Of a stretch of 64,000 nt of DNA, positions 44,751 to 54,853 are shown piece after piece. Each line of letters begins with the position of its first letter. Position 1 is the first letter of the stretch. The notes under the pieces were generated by a model. That model saw only the letters and a list, made by a program, of their open reading frames with translations, did no database searches and was not told where the DNA came from. Both the position numbers and the translations under genes were made by a program. This DNA comes from Sphingomonas sp. Leaf32 (GTDB lineage: Bacteria; Pseudomonadota; Alphaproteobacteria; Sphingomonadales; Sphingomonadaceae): assembly GCF_001421765.1 (NCBI RefSeq), contig NZ_LMLA01000009.1, forward strand, positions 124,001-188,000. The letters are read 5' to 3'.

Positions 44751-47700
44751 ACGCAGGCGAAGTGCGCAGCGAACTGGTCGCGCGGCTGCGGCGCAACCTG
44801 ATCGGCCCCGGCGAGGCGGAGGACGCCGACCTCGCCGCCGAACGCCTGCCGCCGGGCGAAAGCCCGTCGCGCTGGTATCTGTCGGGCTATATCGCCCCGT
44901 CGGGTGAACTGACCGCCGACACCACCGACACGCCCGACGCCGAATGGGACGAGATCGACGGCCTGCTCCCCGACGAAGGCTTCGGCGCGGGCGGCGCGGC
45001 GGGCGACCATGACGAACCGGAGGCGCCAGCGGCCCGCCGCCGCTTCCTGCCCAGCACCATCGGCCTGTCTACCATGGTCGATCGCGCGGTCGAAACGCTG
45101 ACGGTGACGATCGACTGGGGCGACTATGCCCCTGAACCGCCGCTGCCGCCCGAACTGCTCGAAAGCGGCGGCGAACCGCATGGGCAACCGGTCGGCTGGC
45201 GGCGCATCCCGCGCCATGCCACCGAAACGCTGCGCATCCCGCGCGAGGCGGACGGGATCGCGCGCGTTCCGGTCGTCGGATCGGCCGCCACCGCGCGGCC
45301 CGGCGGCGCGCTGGAACTCGCCATCCGCGCCCGCCCTTTCGCACTGCGCCGCGCCGACGGCACCCTGCGCGACGTGCAGGTCGTGACGATATTCCTCGTC
45401 AACAAACGGCTGGAGCCGCCCTCACGCTACCGCGACCTCGCCTATGCCTATCAGGTCCGCCTGACGCTGAAATGCGCGAACGGCTTCGTTGCGCAGCACG
45501 ACCTGTCGCGCATCGCCCGCGACGATTGGGACGACCAGCTCGCCGACCTGCACTATCGCGACAGCGCCGCCTATGCGGTCGGCCTCGGCTGTGCCACCGG
45601 CCACGTCGCCGACGAAGACGGCCAGGTGCGCAGCGTCCACACCACCCACCTGCCACACGCGGCGGTCGAGCGGACCGTCGCGGCCCCCGTCGCCGACGTC
45701 ACCTTCGCCATGGACGACCTGTCCGACCTTGCCGGCGGCGACGGCACCGCCCTGGCCGATGCGCTGCACCCGCTCGTCACCGCCTATCGCGCATGGTCCA
45801 CCGACCAGCACGCGGCGGCGACCGCACCCGACATCGCCACCGCCCCGCAGCGCGTCCGCACCGCGACCCGGTTGATCGCGGAACAGGCGGAGGCGTGCGA
45901 CCGCATCGCCGCCGGCATCGCGCTGCTGGGGCGGGACGCCACCGCGCGCCGCGCCTTCGCCATCGCCAATCGTGCGGTCGCCGACGCCACTCGCGCCCGC
46001 CGCCCGTCCGACACCCGCCCGGCATGGCGACCGTTCCAGCTCGCCTTCATCCTCCTGAACCTCTCGGCCATGGCCGATCCACGCCACCCCGATCGCGACA
46101 CCGCCGACCTGCTGTTCTTCCCGACCGGCGGCGGCAAGACCGAGGCGTATCTGGGCCTCGCCGCCTTCACCATCGCGCTCCGGCGACTGGGGGCCAGCGG
46201 CCTGCTCGGCGCGGGGGTCGCGGTCATCATGCGCTATACGCTGCGGCTGCTGACGCTCGACCAGCTCGGCCGCGCGGCGGGCCTTGTCTGCGCGCTCGAA
46301 CTGCTGCGAACCGGGCCGGACCATCGCGACGAAGCCGGACGCCCGCTGCTGGGCGACTGGCCGATCGAGATCGGGCTGTGGGTCGGATCGGACGCCAGCC
46401 CCAACTGGCTGGGCGGCAAGGGCGACAAGCGCGACGGCACCGCCGTCAAGCGCGTGCGCGCCTATACCACCGGCCGCGACAGCCGCGCCCCGGCCCCGAT
46501 CAAGGCCTGTCCCTGGTGCAACACGCCCTTCACCAGACAGAGCTTTCGCTGCGTGCCCAATGCCGACGCGCCGACCAACCTCGAACTGCGCTGCGTGAAC
46601 GACGCCTGCGCCTTTACCGGCGACCGCGCGCTGCCGGTGGTGACGGTGGATCAGGCGATCTATCGCCGTCTCCCCGCCTTCCTGATCGCCACGGTCGACA
46701 AGTTCGCCGCGTTGCCGTGGAACGGCGCGGCGGGCGCATTCTTCGGCCATGTCGACCGCGCCGACGACACCGGCTTCTACGGCGCGGCGGAACCGGGTAA
46801 GGGCCGCGCACTCGACAACGGCCATTTTCTCGCCCCGCCCGACCTGGTGGTGCAGGACGAACTGCACCTGATCTCCGGGCCACTTGGCACCGTGGCGGGC
46901 CTGTACGAAGCGGCGATCGACCGCCTCGCCTCGCGCACGCTCGACGGGCATCGGGTCCGGCCGAAGATCGTCGCCTCGACCGCCACCGTGCGTCGCGCCC
47001 GCGATCAGATCCGCGCGCTGTTCGACCGCCACGACACCCGCATCTTCCCCCCACCCGGCCTCGACCGGCGCGACAGCTTCTTCGCGCTGACCAGGCCGGA
47101 AAGCGCCGACGACCCCGCGCGCTGGTATGTCGGCATCGCGGCGGCGGGGCGCGGGCCGAAGCTGGTGTTCCTGCAAACGCTGGTGACATTGCTCGGCGCG
47201 GCGCAGGGGCTGGCGGATGCCGGGGGCGACGCCGATGCCTATCGCACCGCGCTGTGCTATTTCAACGCGCTGCGCGAACTGGGCGGCGCGCGGCGGATCG
47301 TCGAGGACGAGGTCGCCAATCGCCTGACCGACTATGGCGACCGCCGCCGCCGGATCGAACCGGTCGACCACCCCTTCGGCAACCGCAGCTTGGGTGAACC
47401 GGTCGAACTCACCTCGCGCGTATCGACCGATCAGGTCGCGGCGGCCAAGGCGCGGCTGGAAACCGGCTTCGATGCCGCGGGCGAACCGGTCGACGTGGCG
47501 CTGGCGACCAACATGATCTCGGTCGGCCTCGACATCGACCGTCTGGGCCTGATGCTGGTGCAGGGACAGCCCAAGACGGCAGCGGAATATATCCAGGCCA
47601 CCAGCCGCGTCGGCCGCAATCCCGCCCGCCCCGGCCTGGTCGCCGTCGTGTTGAACATCCACCGCCCCCGCGACCGAATGCACTTCGAACAATTCCGTCA

Positions 47701-48196
47701 TTTCCACGACACTTTCTACCGCGCGGTGGAGGCGACCAGCGTCACGCCATGGTCGGCCCGTGCGCTCGACCGGTCGCTGGCGGCAGTCGTGGTGGCGATC
47801 GCCCGGCATCTCGATCCGACGCTCACACCCTCCAGCGCGGTCGCGGCACTTGCCAACGCGCCCGACATCCGCGCGGCGGTGATCGCGCATCTGGTCGATC
47901 GCGCGCCCGACACGATCGATGGCGGGCGCGACCGGCTGGCAGCGACCATCGCCGGCCTGCTCGACGACTGGATGATGCTGGCCGACGAAGGGACGATGGC
48001 CGGCGGGCGGTTCAGCTATGACGACCGGCCGCACCGGCTGCTCCATCCGCCGCTCGACCCGGCGCTCACCAATTTGTCGCCCGCGCACGGGCGGTTTCAG
48101 GCAGGCTATAGTATGCGCGACGTCGAACCCGGCGTGCTGGTCAAACCGCGCGGGCCGAACGGCGAGCGCGTGAGCGGTGCGGGAGACATGGCATGA
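44747..48196 (+). CDS. drmA: DISARM helicase DrmA
   Basis: This 1149-residue SF2 helicase has Walker A LFFPTGGGKTEAYLGLAAF near residue 458, VVQDELHLISGP near 702, IVASTATVRRA near 743, and YIQATSRVGRNPARPGLV near 950. A cysteine cluster (CPWC ... RCV ... RCVNDAC, residues about 587-625) lies between the first two helicase motifs and may bind zinc. DrmA and DrmB form the common core of DISARM, reported to engage DNA and limit phage genome entry. The gene has ATGA overlaps with drmMI and drmB, so production of the set is likely tightly coupled. Confidence 0.92.
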   Translation: MNAGEVRSELVARLRRNLIGPGEAEDADLAAERLPPGESPSRWYLSGYIAPSGELTADTTDTPDAEWDEIDGLLPDEGFGAGGAAGDHDEPEAPAARRRFLPSTIGLSTMVDRAVETLTVTIDWGDYAPEPPLPPELLESGGEPHGQPVGWRRIPRHATETLRIPREADGIARVPVVGSAATARPGGALELAIRARPFALRRADGTLRDVQVVTIFLVNKRLEPPSRYRDLAYAYQVRLTLKCANGFVAQHDLSRIARDDWDDQLADLHYRDSAAYAVGLGCATGHVADEDGQVRSVHTTHLPHAAVERTVAAPVADVTFAMDDLSDLAGGDGTALADALHPLVTAYRAWSTDQHAAATAPDIATAPQRVRTATRLIAEQAEACDRIAAGIALLGRDATARRAFAIANRAVADATRARRPSDTRPAWRPFQLAFILLNLSAMADPRHPDRDTADLLFFPTGGGKTEAYLGLAAFTIALRRLGASGLLGAGVAVIMRYTLRLLTLDQLGRAAGLVCALELLRTGPDHRDEAGRPLLGDWPIEIGLWVGSDASPNWLGGKGDKRDGTAVKRVRAYTTGRDSRAPAPIKACPWCNTPFTRQSFRCVPNADAPTNLELRCVNDACAFTGDRALPVVTVDQAIYRRLPAFLIATVDKFAALPWNGAAGAFFGHVDRADDTGFYGAAEPGKGRALDNGHFLAPPDLVVQDELHLISGPLGTVAGLYEAAIDRLASRTLDGHRVRPKIVASTATVRRARDQIRALFDRHDTRIFPPPGLDRRDSFFALTRPESADDPARWYVGIAAAGRGPKLVFLQTLVTLLGAAQGLADAGGDADAYRTALCYFNALRELGGARRIVEDEVANRLTDYGDRRRRIEPVDHPFGNRSLGEPVELTSRVSTDQVAAAKARLETGFDAAGEPVDVALATNMISVGLDIDRLGLMLVQGQPKTAAEYIQATSRVGRNPARPGLVAVVLNIHRPRDRMHFEQFRHFHDTFYRAVEATSVTPWSARALDRSLAAVVVAIARHLDPTLTPSSAVAALANAPDIRAAVIAHLVDRAPDTIDGGRDRLAATIAGLLDDWMMLADEGTMAGGRFSYDDRPHRLLHPPLDPALTNLSPAHGRFQAGYSMRDVEPGVLVKPRGPNGERVSGAGDMA

Positions 48197-50061
48197 GCGG
48201 CAAGCGCATCACCCTGCGCCAGTCGCAGCTGGTGTTCGGCTTCGGTCCCGGCGCGATGGTCGACCTGCCGACCCGGTCGGTCGTGATCGGCGGGCTGGAC
48301 CTGTGGCACATGCGCGAACGCGGCAGTTGGCGGCCGGTCCACGAACCGCGCGCGACCGCCGTCCTCGAAACGCTGCTGCGCGCGACCGGGCGCCTGGCCG
48401 ACGACGTGCAGCTCACCTTGCGCACGCCGCCCGCCGATGACGAGGGGCGCAGTGGTTCGGCCGAGCCGCCGGGGATCGAGGCGCGCATCTTTCCCGCATG
48501 GTTCGTCGCGCGCGATGCGGAGACGGCGGGCGATGTCCGCCGCCGCCGCCTGGTCCGCTGGCAGGATCTCAATCCGCGCGGGCGGGCCGACTTCATCGAC
48601 GATGACGGCCGGCGGGTGGCCGTCACGCCGATCCGCTTCGTCGCCGGCTGTCACAAGGGGCATTTGCAGGACATCGACTGGTCCTACGCCGTGCACGTCG
48701 ACCAGCCCGGCCGCTGCGTGCAGCCGCTGTGGCTGGAGGAGCGCGGCACGTCGGGCGACCCCGCCTCGACCCGCATCACCTGCGGCTGCGGCGCCGCGCT
48801 GTCGCTGCGCGATGCGCAGGCCGATGGCCGGTTCGGCAAGTGTCGCGGGCGGCGGCCGTGGCTGAACAAGGACGAACCGACCGATTGCGGCGAGAACCTG
48901 CGCTTCCTCACCCGTACCGCGACCAACGCCTATTTCCCGCAGGTGCTGACCGTCATCTCGCTACCCGCTGCCGAGGACGAACTGACCCGGCTGGTGGAGG
49001 GGCAGATGGACGCGATCGACTGGGTGACGACCGAGGCGGAAATGGCGATCGCCCGCCGCGCCAACCCGTCGCTGCGCGCCGCGCTGGAGGGGTGGAGCGA
49101 CGCCGAGATCGTCGCCCGCGTGGCGCAACTGCGCGCCACCGGCCACCAGAATCTGGCCAAAGCACCCAAGGTCGCCGAATTCGACCTCCTCGCCTCCGGC
49201 CTTGCCGAAATCGGCACCGACGCCCCCGACGCCCGCCTCCACGCCCGCACCCTGACGCGCGACCAGTGGGACGGCGACCGCCCCCGCCTGTCGCCCATCG
49301 CCTCGGTCGTCGCGGTGCACAGGTTGCGCGAGGTCGCCTGCCTCTATGGCTTCACCCGCTTCGAAGCCGCCCCGACCGCGATCGACGGCGACCTGGAAGA
49401 ACTGCACATCGCGGTCGAAGGCGCGGCGCTCGCCAACGACCTCGACTGGCTGCCTGCGGTCGAACAACTGGGCGAAGGCATCTTCCTGCGCTTCGACGCG
49501 GAGGCCATCGCCGACTGGCTCGCCCGCCCCGCCGTCATGGCCCGCCACGAAGCATTGTGGAGCGGCTGGGAACGCTGGCGCGGCGGACAGGCGTATGGCG
49601 ACAAGCTGCGCTTCCCGAACCTCGCCTATTACGCCATGCACGGGTTCAGCCACGCGCTGATGAACGAGATCGCGCTCGACTGCGGCTATCCCGCCACCGC
49701 GCTCAAGGAACGGCTATATGCGGTGCTGGAGGAGGACGGCCCGCGCTACGGCCTGCTGCTCTACACCGCCTCGACCGGCGCGCAGGGGACGCTCGGCGGC
49801 CTCGTCGCCGTCCTCCCCCGGCTGGGTGCCATCGCCGAGCGCGCGCTCGACCGGCTGGCGCTGTGTTCGGGCGACCCGATCTGCGCCGAACACGACCCCG
49901 ACCACCACCAAGACGAACGCGCGTTGAGCGGTGCCGCCTGCCACAGCTGCCTGCTGGTCGCCGAAACGTCCTGCGAGGCCCGCAACCTTTACCTCGACCG
50001 CGCCCTCACCGCCCCCACGGTGCTGACGGCCGAAACGGCGCTGTTCCGTGGACAGGCGTAA
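48193..50061 (+). CDS. drmB: DISARM protein DrmB (DUF1998)
   Basis: This 622-residue protein opens with RQSQLVFGFGPGAMVDLPTR, the usual DrmB N-terminus. A cysteine pair (TCGCGAAL) is near residue 197, with further cysteines at KCRG and DCGEN. The C-terminus carries a DUF1998 domain from about residue 480 (FSHALMNEIALDCGY; LLLYTASTGAQGTLGGL; CAEHDPDHHQ; CHSCLLVAETSCEARN). DrmB is the obligate partner of DrmA. It overlaps drmA by 4 bp and is followed only 51 bp later by cas8e. No drmC phospholipase-like gene follows it, as it does in most DISARM loci. Confidence 0.92.
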   Translation: MSGKRITLRQSQLVFGFGPGAMVDLPTRSVVIGGLDLWHMRERGSWRPVHEPRATAVLETLLRATGRLADDVQLTLRTPPADDEGRSGSAEPPGIEARIFPAWFVARDAETAGDVRRRRLVRWQDLNPRGRADFIDDDGRRVAVTPIRFVAGCHKGHLQDIDWSYAVHVDQPGRCVQPLWLEERGTSGDPASTRITCGCGAALSLRDAQADGRFGKCRGRRPWLNKDEPTDCGENLRFLTRTATNAYFPQVLTVISLPAAEDELTRLVEGQMDAIDWVTTEAEMAIARRANPSLRAALEGWSDAEIVARVAQLRATGHQNLAKAPKVAEFDLLASGLAEIGTDAPDARLHARTLTRDQWDGDRPRLSPIASVVAVHRLREVACLYGFTRFEAAPTAIDGDLEELHIAVEGAALANDLDWLPAVEQLGEGIFLRFDAEAIADWLARPAVMARHEALWSGWERWRGGQAYGDKLRFPNLAYYAMHGFSHALMNEIALDCGYPATALKERLYAVLEEDGPRYGLLLYTASTGAQGTLGGLVAVLPRLGAIAERALDRLALCSGDPICAEHDPDHHQDERALSGAACHSCLLVAETSCEARNLYLDRALTAPTVLTAETALFRGQA

Positions 50062-50112
50062 AGGCTTGACGAAGCCGCATGATCCGGCTCCTTTCACCCC
50101 AGCGGAGGGCAT

Positions 50113-51603
50113 ATGATCGGTTGGCGGGACGAACACGGCGACACGCATCGCGGCAGCCTGTTCGCGACATTCGCGGCGCTGGCCGATGGGCAGGCATGGA
50201 GCTTCCCCGCGCTCCGCCCGCACCAGCGCGAGCCGTGGCATGCCTTCACCGTGCAGGTCGCCGCGCTCGCGCTGATCCATGCCGGCACCGACACGCCACC
50301 CACCACCGAGGCGGCATGGCGCGACCTGTTGCTGGCCCTCACCCCCGACCAGCCCGAGGCATGGGAACTGGTCGTCGACGACTGGTCGAAGCCCGCGCTG
50401 CTCCAGCCGCCGACCGTGCAGCCGTCCGACCGCGCGGCGTACAAGAACCGCATCCCCACGCCCGACGCGCTCGACATGCTCGTCACCGCCAAGAATCATG
50501 ATTTGAAGCAGGAGCGGATGATCGCGGCCAGCGACGAGGACTGGCTGTTCGCCCTCGTCACGCTGCAGACGACTGAAGGCTTTCTCGGCGCAGGCAACTA
50601 CGGCATCTCCCGCATGAATGGCGGCTTCGCATCGCGCATGAGCCTCGGCATCCGTCCGGCAGGCGGTGCGGGCCGGGCGTTCCGGCGCGACGTTGACCGC
50701 CTCGTCGCCGACGCCCGCGCCCGGCCCGACCGGCGCACCGGCACCGCGTTACTGTGGACCGTGCCGTGGGACGGCACGCTGTCGCTCGACTATAACAAGC
50801 TCGACGAACTCTATGTCGAAATCTGCCGCCGCGTCCGGCTGCGGCGCAACGGGGACGCGATCGAGGCGCTGGCCGCCGGATCGAAATGCGCCCGCGTCGC
50901 CGCATCCGAACTGAAGGGCAATACGCTCGACCCGTGGGCACCGATGAAGGCGGACGGATCGACCAGCCACACCCCCACCGGCGCTGGCTTTGGTTATCGC
51001 CAGATGGCGACATTGCTCGACAAAAAGAAGATCACCCTCCCCCATCTCGCCCGGCCCGACCCCGCCGACGACCGTGAGGAGTTGGTGATCGTCGCCGCCG
51101 CACTGGTGCGCGGACAGGGCAAGACCGAGGGGTTGCACCGCCGCATCATCCGCACGCCGGGCGCGCTGCGCGACGCCGATGGCCAGCGACTTCCGCTCGA
51201 CCGGATCGGCGAGGTCGCGGGCAAGCGCGCCGAGGAAGGGTTCCAGGCCAGCCGCCGCCTCAGCCGCGCGCTGATCTCGCTGGTGCAGGGCGGGCCGGAG
51301 CGCGCGCGGCTGGACGATGATTCCGCCAAGAAGAAGATCGAGCGCTGGATGACCCGCTTCAACGAAGCGGTCGACGGCATCTTCTTCGACCCGCCCTTCT
51401 GGGAAGAGGTCGCCGGCACCGCCGACAATCCCCGCATGGCGTGGCGCGTGACGCTGCGCGACATCGCGACCGATACCTTCGCCATCGCCGCCGAAGCCGC
51501 GCCCGGCACCGAAGTCCGCCGCGTTCCGGCCCGCGCCCGCGCCGGATCGCTGCTGCATTACGAAATGAAGAAATGGGTCGAGGAGGCCGAATATGGCGAG
51601 TAA
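50113..51603 (+). CDS. cas8e: Cascade large subunit Cas8e (Cse1/CasA)
   Basis: Cas8e recognises the PAM and recruits Cas3 in type I-E Cascade. The 496-residue length fits CasA (about 500). Recognisable segments are the N-terminal WRDEHGDTHRGSLFATFAAL, GFLGAGNYGISRMNGGFASR near residue 165, LLWTVPWDG near 215 and a helical C-terminal bundle (RLSRALISLVQ onward). The start has GGAGGG about 4 bases upstream. The 51-bp gap after drmB shows no terminator, so readthrough from the DISARM genes is likely. It overlaps cas11e by 11 bp. Confidence 0.95.
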   Translation: MIGWRDEHGDTHRGSLFATFAALADGQAWSFPALRPHQREPWHAFTVQVAALALIHAGTDTPPTTEAAWRDLLLALTPDQPEAWELVVDDWSKPALLQPPTVQPSDRAAYKNRIPTPDALDMLVTAKNHDLKQERMIAASDEDWLFALVTLQTTEGFLGAGNYGISRMNGGFASRMSLGIRPAGGAGRAFRRDVDRLVADARARPDRRTGTALLWTVPWDGTLSLDYNKLDELYVEICRRVRLRRNGDAIEALAAGSKCARVAASELKGNTLDPWAPMKADGSTSHTPTGAGFGYRQMATLLDKKKITLPHLARPDPADDREELVIVAAALVRGQGKTEGLHRRIIRTPGALRDADGQRLPLDRIGEVAGKRAEEGFQASRRLSRALISLVQGGPERARLDDDSAKKKIERWMTRFNEAVDGIFFDPPFWEEVAGTADNPRMAWRVTLRDIATDTFAIAAEAAPGTEVRRVPARARAGSLLHYEMKKWVEEAEYGE

Positions 51604-52132
51604 CCCCGCCGCCGCGAATACTGCGCCGGCGACCGCTGCCCCGCCGGACGACTGGATGCGGGCCATCTCGCGCCATGTGCACGGCATGTCGAGCGGCGAC
51701 CGCGCGGCGCTGCGCCGGATGGAACTGACGAAATCGCCGGCGGCCGATGCCGTCGCGATCAAGACGCTGCTGCGCGCGCAGGTTCCGGAATCGCGGATCA
51801 AGGACGACTGGACCCGATTGCGGCTGATCGGCCATTTCGCCGGGCTGTTGTCGGGCACCGCCGCGCTCTATCCGCATGACGAACATCGCGGCGTCGGCGC
51901 CGCGCTGTTCGAGGCGAATGTTTCCGAAAAGCGCCTGCTGCGCCTCCTCGCCAGCCGGGGGGAGGCGCTGGGCGATCAACTCGCGCTCGCCGTCCGCATC
52001 CTGTCACGGGAACGCAAGCCCGTGAACCTGTGGGACATCTATCACCTGCTGGGCGACGATCCGGTCAAGTCGGACGCCGCCCGGCTGCGCATGGCGCGGC
52101 AGTTTTACGCCGCGCAGGCCAAATCGAACTGA
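51593..52132 (+). CDS. cas11: Cascade small subunit Cas11e (Cse2/CasB)
   Basis: This 179-residue, mostly helical protein has the Cse2 pattern: a disordered Ala/Pro-rich first 20 residues, then SSGDRAALRRM, the LIGHFAGLLSGT helix near residue 85 and VNLWDIYHLLGDD near 145. Two copies line the belly of Cascade and hold target and non-target strands. Sequence conservation is low in this family, so the call rests partly on position between cas8e and cas7e. Its start lies 11 bp inside cas8e and the next gene begins 11 bp beyond its stop. Confidence 0.9.
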   Translation: MASNPAAANTAPATAAPPDDWMRAISRHVHGMSSGDRAALRRMELTKSPAADAVAIKTLLRAQVPESRIKDDWTRLRLIGHFAGLLSGTAALYPHDEHRGVGAALFEANVSEKRLLRLLASRGEALGDQLALAVRILSRERKPVNLWDIYHLLGDDPVKSDAARLRMARQFYAAQAKSN

Positions 52133-52143
52133 GGGGATTCCGC

Positions 52144-53358
52144 ATGACGACCACCGCAACCGACGGCATCGTGCCGAAATTCATCCAGATCCACTTCCTT
52201 GCCGCCTGGCCCGGCGCGCTCCTCAACCGCGACGATGCCGGGCTTGCCAAGCGCCTGCCCTTCGGCACCGCCACCCGGACGCGGGTATCGTCGCAATGCC
52301 TGAAACGCCACTGGCGGATGGCCGACGACCCCCGCGCGCTGCACGAACTGGCGAAGCAGAATGGCGTGGAGGGCGTCCGCTCCAAACAGGCGATCGAACG
52401 CGACGTCACCGGCCCCTTACGCGCCCGGTTCGACAAGGACATGGTCGATGCGGTGGAGGAAGCCTTCATCACCAAATTCTATGGCAAGAACGCCAAGGAC
52501 AAGCAGCAGCGTCAGGCCCTGCTGTTCGGCCGCCCCGAACTGGCATGGCTGGCCTCGGAGGCCGAACGCCTGCTCGCCGAAAGCGCCAGCGCGGCCGGTG
52601 TGAAGGCGGCGGCCGAAATCTGGGTCAAGGAACAGAAGAACAATCTGAACCAGCTGCGCGACCAGAATCTGCTCGCCGCCTCGCTGGAGGCGGCGCTGTT
52701 CGGCCGCATGGTGACCAGCGATACGAAGGCCAATCGCGATGCGGCGATCCATGTCGCCCATGCCTTCACCGTCCATGCGATGCAGACCGAAACCGACTAT
52801 TTCACCGTCGTCGACGACCTCAGCGACCGCGAACAGGGCGACGATGCCGGCGCGGCGGGCGTGTTCGACACCGAACTGACCTCGGGCCTGTATTACGGCT
52901 ATGTCGTGGTCGACGTGCCGCTGCTCGTCTCCAACCTGACCGGCTGCGACCGCCGCGACTGGACCGGCGACCACGACCGCGCACTCGCCGCGCAGGTGGT
53001 CGAACATCTGGTCCACCTCGTCGCCGAAATCTCTCCCGGCGCGAAAAAGGGGTCGACCGCGCCCTACAGCCGTGCCGAACTGGTGCTGGTGGAAGCGGGC
53101 GACCGCCAGCCGCGTACCCTCGCCAATGCCTTTCGCGACGCCATCGCGACCGAGGATCGCAAATCGAACCATTCGCTCGGTCACCGCACGGCGCAGGCGA
53201 TGGCCGGCCATCTGACCGACCTCGACCGGATGTACGAAACCGGTGAGGCCCGTCGCCTCGCCGCCCTCCCCGACCTCGCCGTGCCGGAAGTCGCCAATGG
53301 CAGCTTGCGCGAACTGGCGGCATGGGCCGGCGCGATCGTGCGGGACGCCCGCGCGTGA
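52144..53358 (+). CDS. cas7e: Cascade backbone subunit Cas7e (Cse4/CasC)
   Basis: Cas7e forms the six-subunit helical backbone that holds the crRNA. The 404-residue protein shows the typical N-terminus FIQIHFLAAWPGALLNRDDA, the GTATRTRVSSQCLKRHWR RNA-binding segment near residue 40, and VFDTELTSGLYYGYVVVDVP near 240 (RRM core). The start at 52144 has GAGGGG about 8 bases upstream; the frame is open further back but falls inside cas11e. The stop overlaps the cas5e GTG start. Confidence 0.95.
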   Translation: MTTTATDGIVPKFIQIHFLAAWPGALLNRDDAGLAKRLPFGTATRTRVSSQCLKRHWRMADDPRALHELAKQNGVEGVRSKQAIERDVTGPLRARFDKDMVDAVEEAFITKFYGKNAKDKQQRQALLFGRPELAWLASEAERLLAESASAAGVKAAAEIWVKEQKNNLNQLRDQNLLAASLEAALFGRMVTSDTKANRDAAIHVAHAFTVHAMQTETDYFTVVDDLSDREQGDDAGAAGVFDTELTSGLYYGYVVVDVPLLVSNLTGCDRRDWTGDHDRALAAQVVEHLVHLVAEISPGAKKGSTAPYSRAELVLVEAGDRQPRTLANAFRDAIATEDRKSNHSLGHRTAQAMAGHLTDLDRMYETGEARRLAALPDLAVPEVANGSLRELAAWAGAIVRDARA

Positions 53359-54086
53359 AACACCTGCTGCTGGATTGCGACGCGCCGCTCATGAGCTTCG
53401 GCGGCGATCTGGTCGATGCCTATGGCGTGGTGCGCGATTTTCCGGCCAAGTCGATGGTCGCCGGGCTGTTCGCCAATGCCCTCGGCTGGGAACGCTTCGA
53501 TGTCGACGCCCATGCCGCATTGCAGGCGCGGCTGGTGATCGGATCGGCCCGCGTGGCCGAGGGGCGGCGCGAACGCGAGTTCCAGACTGCGCAGTTGGGC
53601 GCGAACGATCGCGGCTGGACCACGCGCGGCCGGGTGGAGGGGCGCGCGGGCGGTGCCGATACCTATAAATCGCCGCACATCCGCTATCGCGACATGGACG
53701 CCGATGCACGTGTCCTGATCGCCTGCCGGCTCGAACCGGCCGACGCCGCGCCCGATCTCGACGCGCTGGCGGCGGCGCTGGCCCGGCCCGAACGCCCGCT
53801 GTTCATCGGCCGCAAACCGTTCCTGCCATCGCGTCCGCTGCTGCTGGGGCTGGTCGGGGCCGACACGATCCTCGACGCGCTGGCGCTGGGGTTCGAACGT
53901 ATCGGTCTCGCCCGCCCCGCCGCGATCCGCGCGCAATGGCCGCATGGCGAACCGACCGGCGCGGTGGTGACGCACGGCGCGCAAACGGGGGAACTGACCG
54001 ACGAACGCCACTGGCCCGCCGGGGTCCATGCCGGGTTGCGCCGGGTGGTCCATGGCCGGCTCGACTGGCCGCAGGTGACGCCATGA
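53355..54086 (+). CDS. cas5e: Cascade subunit Cas5e (CasD)
   Basis: Cas5e caps the 5' handle of the crRNA in Cascade. The 243-residue protein has an N-terminal RRM-like domain, with the strand LLLDCDAPLMSFGG and DFPAKSMVAGLFANALGW near residue 33, which are highly conserved in CasD. A GTG start at 53355 overlapping the cas7e stop (GTGA) is chosen because it gives this N-terminus directly; the only alternative is an upstream start inside cas7e. It overlaps cas6e by 4 bp. Confidence 0.93.
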   Translation: MKHLLLDCDAPLMSFGGDLVDAYGVVRDFPAKSMVAGLFANALGWERFDVDAHAALQARLVIGSARVAEGRREREFQTAQLGANDRGWTTRGRVEGRAGGADTYKSPHIRYRDMDADARVLIACRLEPADAAPDLDALAAALARPERPLFIGRKPFLPSRPLLLGLVGADTILDALALGFERIGLARPAAIRAQWPHGEPTGAVVTHGAQTGELTDERHWPAGVHAGLRRVVHGRLDWPQVTP

Positions 54087-54853
54087 CGCTGCACCTGGTC
54101 CGCATCGGTATCCATGTCCCCGCGCTGGCATCCTTCGCGGTGGCGCGGCGGCTGAGCGACGAGGATTTCGGCTATGCCCTCCACGCCGCGCTTACCGCCC
54201 GCTTCGGCGATGCCGCGCCGCGCCCGTTTCGCTTCCTGCCCGACCATGAATCGGGGCCGCATCTGCTGGGCTATGTGCAGGATCGTGCCGCGTTCGACGA
54301 GGCCGCCGCGCTGCCGCCGGCCGATGCGGCAATGGATGCCGTGTTCGGCGGCGAACCCGGGCTACGCACCATGCCGGAAACCTGGCGCGAGGGCGCGCGC
54401 TATGGTTTCGAGGTGCGGGTGCGCCCCGTCGTCCGCTTCGGCAAGAGCGTGCGCGCCGCGCGCAACGACCGTGCCGGCGGCTGGCTGCAACGCGCCGGAG
54501 AGATCGACGCCCACACCGCCGCGCGCGAACGGGCTGAGCGCGCGGGCGGCGATCCCGATCTGGTCGACCGGGCGGCGGTCTATATCGACTGGCTGGCGGG
54601 CCGTCTGGCGGGGGCCGCCACGCTCGACCATGCCGACCTGCGCCATTTCCGCCGCACCCGCACCCTGCGCAACACGCACCGCAGCGAAGGACGGCGTACC
54701 CACCGGGTCGAGGGGCCGGACGCGCTGATCGGCGGCACGCTGACCGTCGCCGATCCGGACGCTTTCGCCGCGCTGCTGGCAAAGGGAATCGGGCGCCATG
54801 CCGCGTTCGGCTATGGCATGGTGCTGCTCGCACCTCCGGGTCGGGCCGGATAG
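54083..54853 (+). CDS. cas6e: crRNA-processing endoribonuclease Cas6e (CasE/Cse3)
   Basis: Cas6e cuts the pre-crRNA at the base of each repeat hairpin and stays bound to the 3' end. The 256-residue protein has two RRM-like halves. His34 in DFGYALHAALTARFG lies where the catalytic histidine of E. coli Cas6e sits. The C-terminal glycine-rich loop is GIGRHAAFGYGMVLL. Expected cutting after the GCGGGG stem would leave an 8-base ATCACCCC handle. It begins inside the cas5e stop and ends one base before cas1. Confidence 0.94.
   Translation: MTLHLVRIGIHVPALASFAVARRLSDEDFGYALHAALTARFGDAAPRPFRFLPDHESGPHLLGYVQDRAAFDEAAALPPADAAMDAVFGGEPGLRTMPETWREGARYGFEVRVRPVVRFGKSVRAARNDRAGGWLQRAGEIDAHTAARERAERAGGDPDLVDRAAVYIDWLAGRLAGAATLDHADLRHFRRTRTLRNTHRSEGRRTHRVEGPDALIGGTLTVADPDAFAALLAKGIGRHAAFGYGMVLLAPPGRAG

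Noticed and set aside
50062..50112. A hidden small gene or drmC remnant between drmB and cas8e
   Set aside because: Only 51 bp, with no phospholipase-D motif in any frame.
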